Positions 5,130 through 6,441 of a DNA stretch of 6,441 nucleotides are shown one piece after another. Source of the DNA: Bacteroidales bacterium (GTDB taxonomy: Bacteria; Bacteroidota; Bacteroidia; Bacteroidales; P3); contig JABUUQ010000002.1 of NCBI GenBank assembly GCA_021443125.1, positions 714,410-720,850 on the forward strand. Reading direction: 5' to 3'. The notes under the pieces are model-generated. The model had not been told where the DNA came from and searched no databases. It worked only from the letters and a program-made list of their open reading frames with translations. Made by a program: the position numbers and the translations under genes. Each line of letters begins with the position of its first letter. The first letter of the stretch is position 1.

Positions 5130-6308
5130 ATGAAAAAAACACTTATACCCTTAATCTGCTGTCTTATATCCCTGACAGCATCCGCCCAAATAGGAGAACT
5201 GAAACTCAATGGCTACGTTCAGAGCGATTTTGCACTGATTCAGCAAGATGGAAAAGGCTATGTGGGCGACGCATACAGCCAAAAACAAGACGGTAACGCC
5301 GATTGGTTCTTCCGCTATGGCGTTCGACGCGGCCTTTTGCGTGCAACATTCACCTCCAACAAAGGAAAAGGCGTTTTGGAAGCAAGCCTTAGCGAAACAG
5401 GTCTTCTTCCTCTTGTTGCCTACCTTGAATTAGACCCGTGGCAATGGCTTGAAATTCAGGCAGGTCTGCTAAATCTCGACTTCGGATGGGAATTGTGCTA
5501 CCCATCTTCCAAACTCGAGACTCTGGAACGCAGCATGCACACCCAAAGTCTTTTTCCTAAGGAACACGACCTTGGACTCAAATTCGCCTTTCGCCCAAAA
5601 CCCTTGTCAGAACACAGCAATCTCTACCTGTCTGTTGCACTTATGTCGGGCAATGGCATAAATAAATTCGTGGATAAGCTTCCTAATCTCATGGCTCACC
5701 TGAAATACGAATACAAAACGCCAACACTCTGCCTTGCTCTTGGCACTTCCTACTACGAAGGCAAGACAAACAACGCAGACTCAGTGATTTACACAGTTGA
5801 AAACGGCGATTGGCAAGCAGAAATCACCGATTTTAACACCAAAAACCCCAGAAGATACATCGATTTCGAACTTTCAGCAGAATTTTTCTACGATTTTGGC
5901 TCCTCAACCTTGCGTTCCGAATACATTTTCGGCGTTCAACCATCACGAAAATCAAGTTTCAACTCACAAGGTCTTGGAATCTACGACTCCTATGACCAAA
6001 ACAACGCATTCTCCTACCAAAGAAATTTTAACGGAGCCTATGTATATTATATTCAGTCCTTTAACCGCTGTCCAATATCCTTGGTTGGCCGCTTTGCATG
6101 GCTGAATAAAAACACCGATATCAAGGAAAACGACAAAAAAACACTGTCCGACGCCACCTATACCAACATCGGCGGCGGCATAATCTACAAATACAACCAG
6201 CATATCAGCGCCGAACTGTTCTACGACGCCTACTTCAACACCCAAAACACCTACCTGAGCGACCAAAACGACGATATGCTTCACCTGCGCCTTCAATATA
6301 TCTTCTAA
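5130..6308 (+). CDS. outer-membrane porin-like protein (phosphate-selective porin O/P-like)
   Basis: A 392-residue protein with a type I signal peptide: MKK, a hydrophobic stretch to about residue 15, then TASA before Gln20, the likely cleavage site. There is no proper lipobox, so it should not be a substrate of Lgt. The mature part alternates polar and hydrophobic residues with many aromatics, as in a beta-barrel, and ends LRLQYIF, with the C-terminal Phe typical of barrels inserted by the BAM machinery. Residues 105-150 (WLEIQAGLLNLDFGWE, then LERS at 132-135 and LFPKEHDLG at 141-149) resemble the OprO/OprP-type porin family of Bacteroidota. It likely forms a channel in the outer membrane; the substrate cannot be told from sequence, and phosphate specificity is only a family label. 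ATG 5130 is preceded by an A-rich leader. It is flanked by a terminator 20 bases upstream and another downstream, so it looks monocistronic. Confidence 0.8.
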   Translation: MKKTLIPLICCLISLTASAQIGELKLNGYVQSDFALIQQDGKGYVGDAYSQKQDGNADWFFRYGVRRGLLRATFTSNKGKGVLEASLSETGLLPLVAYLELDPWQWLEIQAGLLNLDFGWELCYPSSKLETLERSMHTQSLFPKEHDLGLKFAFRPKPLSEHSNLYLSVALMSGNGINKFVDKLPNLMAHLKYEYKTPTLCLALGTSYYEGKTNNADSVIYTVENGDWQAEITDFNTKNPRRYIDFELSAEFFYDFGSSTLRSEYIFGVQPSRKSSFNSQGLGIYDSYDQNNAFSYQRNFNGAYVYYIQSFNRCPISLVGRFAWLNKNTDIKENDKKTLSDATYTNIGGGIIYKYNQHISAELFYDAYFNTQNTYLSDQNDDMLHLRLQYIF

Positions 6309-6313
6309 ACTCC

Positions 6314-6330
6314 CTATATATAATATATAG
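6314..6330 (+). other. AT-only palindrome after the porin stop
   Basis: CTATATA (6314-6320) and TATATAG (6324-6330) form a perfect 7-base inverted repeat around TAA, five bases after the porin stop codon. It is weak, has no T-run, and may simply be part of the 3' untranslated region ahead of the terminator. Confidence 0.5.
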
Positions 6331-6337
6331 GTATAAG

Positions 6338-6374
6338 AAAAACTGCATCGTTCACAAGAATGATGCAGTTTTTT
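6338..6374 (+). terminator. intrinsic terminator of the porin gene
   Basis: AACTGCATCGTTC (6341-6353) pairs with GAATGATGCAGTT (6358-6370) over 13 base pairs with one G-U around loop ACAA, and AAA at 6338-6340 with TTT at 6371-6373 adds three more. A run of six T residues (6369-6374) ends it. The A-run before the stem means it may also work for transcripts from the opposite side. Confidence 0.92.
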
Positions 6375-6375
6375 C

Positions 6376-6415
6376 TTTGTTTCAAAAAAAAACTCGCGTG
6401 AAACAAATTTTTTTT
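6376..6415 (+). terminator. second terminator-like hairpin behind the porin terminator
   Basis: TTTGTTTCA (6376-6384) pairs perfectly with TGAAACAAA (6399-6407) over 9 base pairs, and eight T residues follow (6408-6415). The 14-base loop is long and the stem AT-rich, so it is weaker than the hairpin just before it. It begins one base after that T-run ends. On the minus strand no T-run follows the stem, so it acts, if at all, on + strand transcripts. Confidence 0.6.
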
Positions 6416-6441
6416 CATAGGTGTTTTTTACTATATCAAAG

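Noticed and set aside
5964..6296. 110-codon minus-strand open frame across the porin 3' part
   Set aside because: Antisense to a clear beta-barrel gene with intact C-terminal signature; its valine-rich translation is what the complement of the porin's codons would give.

Overview
The window looks like an ordinary chromosomal segment of an AT-rich member of the Bacteroidota, most likely Bacteroidales. Four things suggest this. The sequences of the ribosomal proteins and of the 2,3-bisphosphoglycerate-dependent phosphoglycerate mutase fit. All but one of the visible genes start behind an A-rich leader with no Shine-Dalgarno (SD) sequence. A promoter element of the Bacteroidota type (TAnnTTTG) precedes lgt. 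The last gene encodes an outer-membrane beta-barrel ending in phenylalanine. The phylum is inferred from the sequence alone; the genus cannot be named safely.

Region 1 (1-3137) is a translation operon on the + strand: thrS (3' two thirds only), infC, rpmI, rplT and rplS, closed by a strong intrinsic terminator. It supplies threonyl-tRNA synthetase, initiation factor IF3 and ribosomal proteins bL35, bL20 and bL19. Its most telling feature is infC. The gene has no ATG, GTG or TTG that would give a full-length protein; it almost certainly starts at an ATA codon behind the only strong SD in the window. A two-part stem-loop just before rplT is a good candidate for a translational control element.

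Region 2 (3138-4890) has a candidate promoter followed by lgt (prolipoprotein diacylglyceryl transferase) and, 33 bases on, gpmA (glycolytic phosphoglycerate mutase). The two are probably co-transcribed but have no obvious shared pathway.

Region 3 (4891-5129) is a 239-base non-coding spacer unlike the rest of the window. It holds two copies of a 21-base tandem repeat and part of a third, several small palindromes with a GAA or TTC centre, a longer stem-loop, and a diverged direct repeat of about 26 bases whose first copy runs over the gpmA stop codon. It ends in an intrinsic terminator only 20 bases before the next start codon. It looks like a dispersed palindromic or MITE-like element, but this cannot be proved from one copy.

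Region 4 (5130-6441) has a secreted outer-membrane porin-like protein (phosphate-selective porin O/P-like) followed by two terminator-like hairpins in a row. Nothing in the window amounts to a new multi-gene system. The points worth a second look are regulatory: the infC start, the rplT leader hairpin, the repeat spacer, and the terminator placed directly upstream of the porin.
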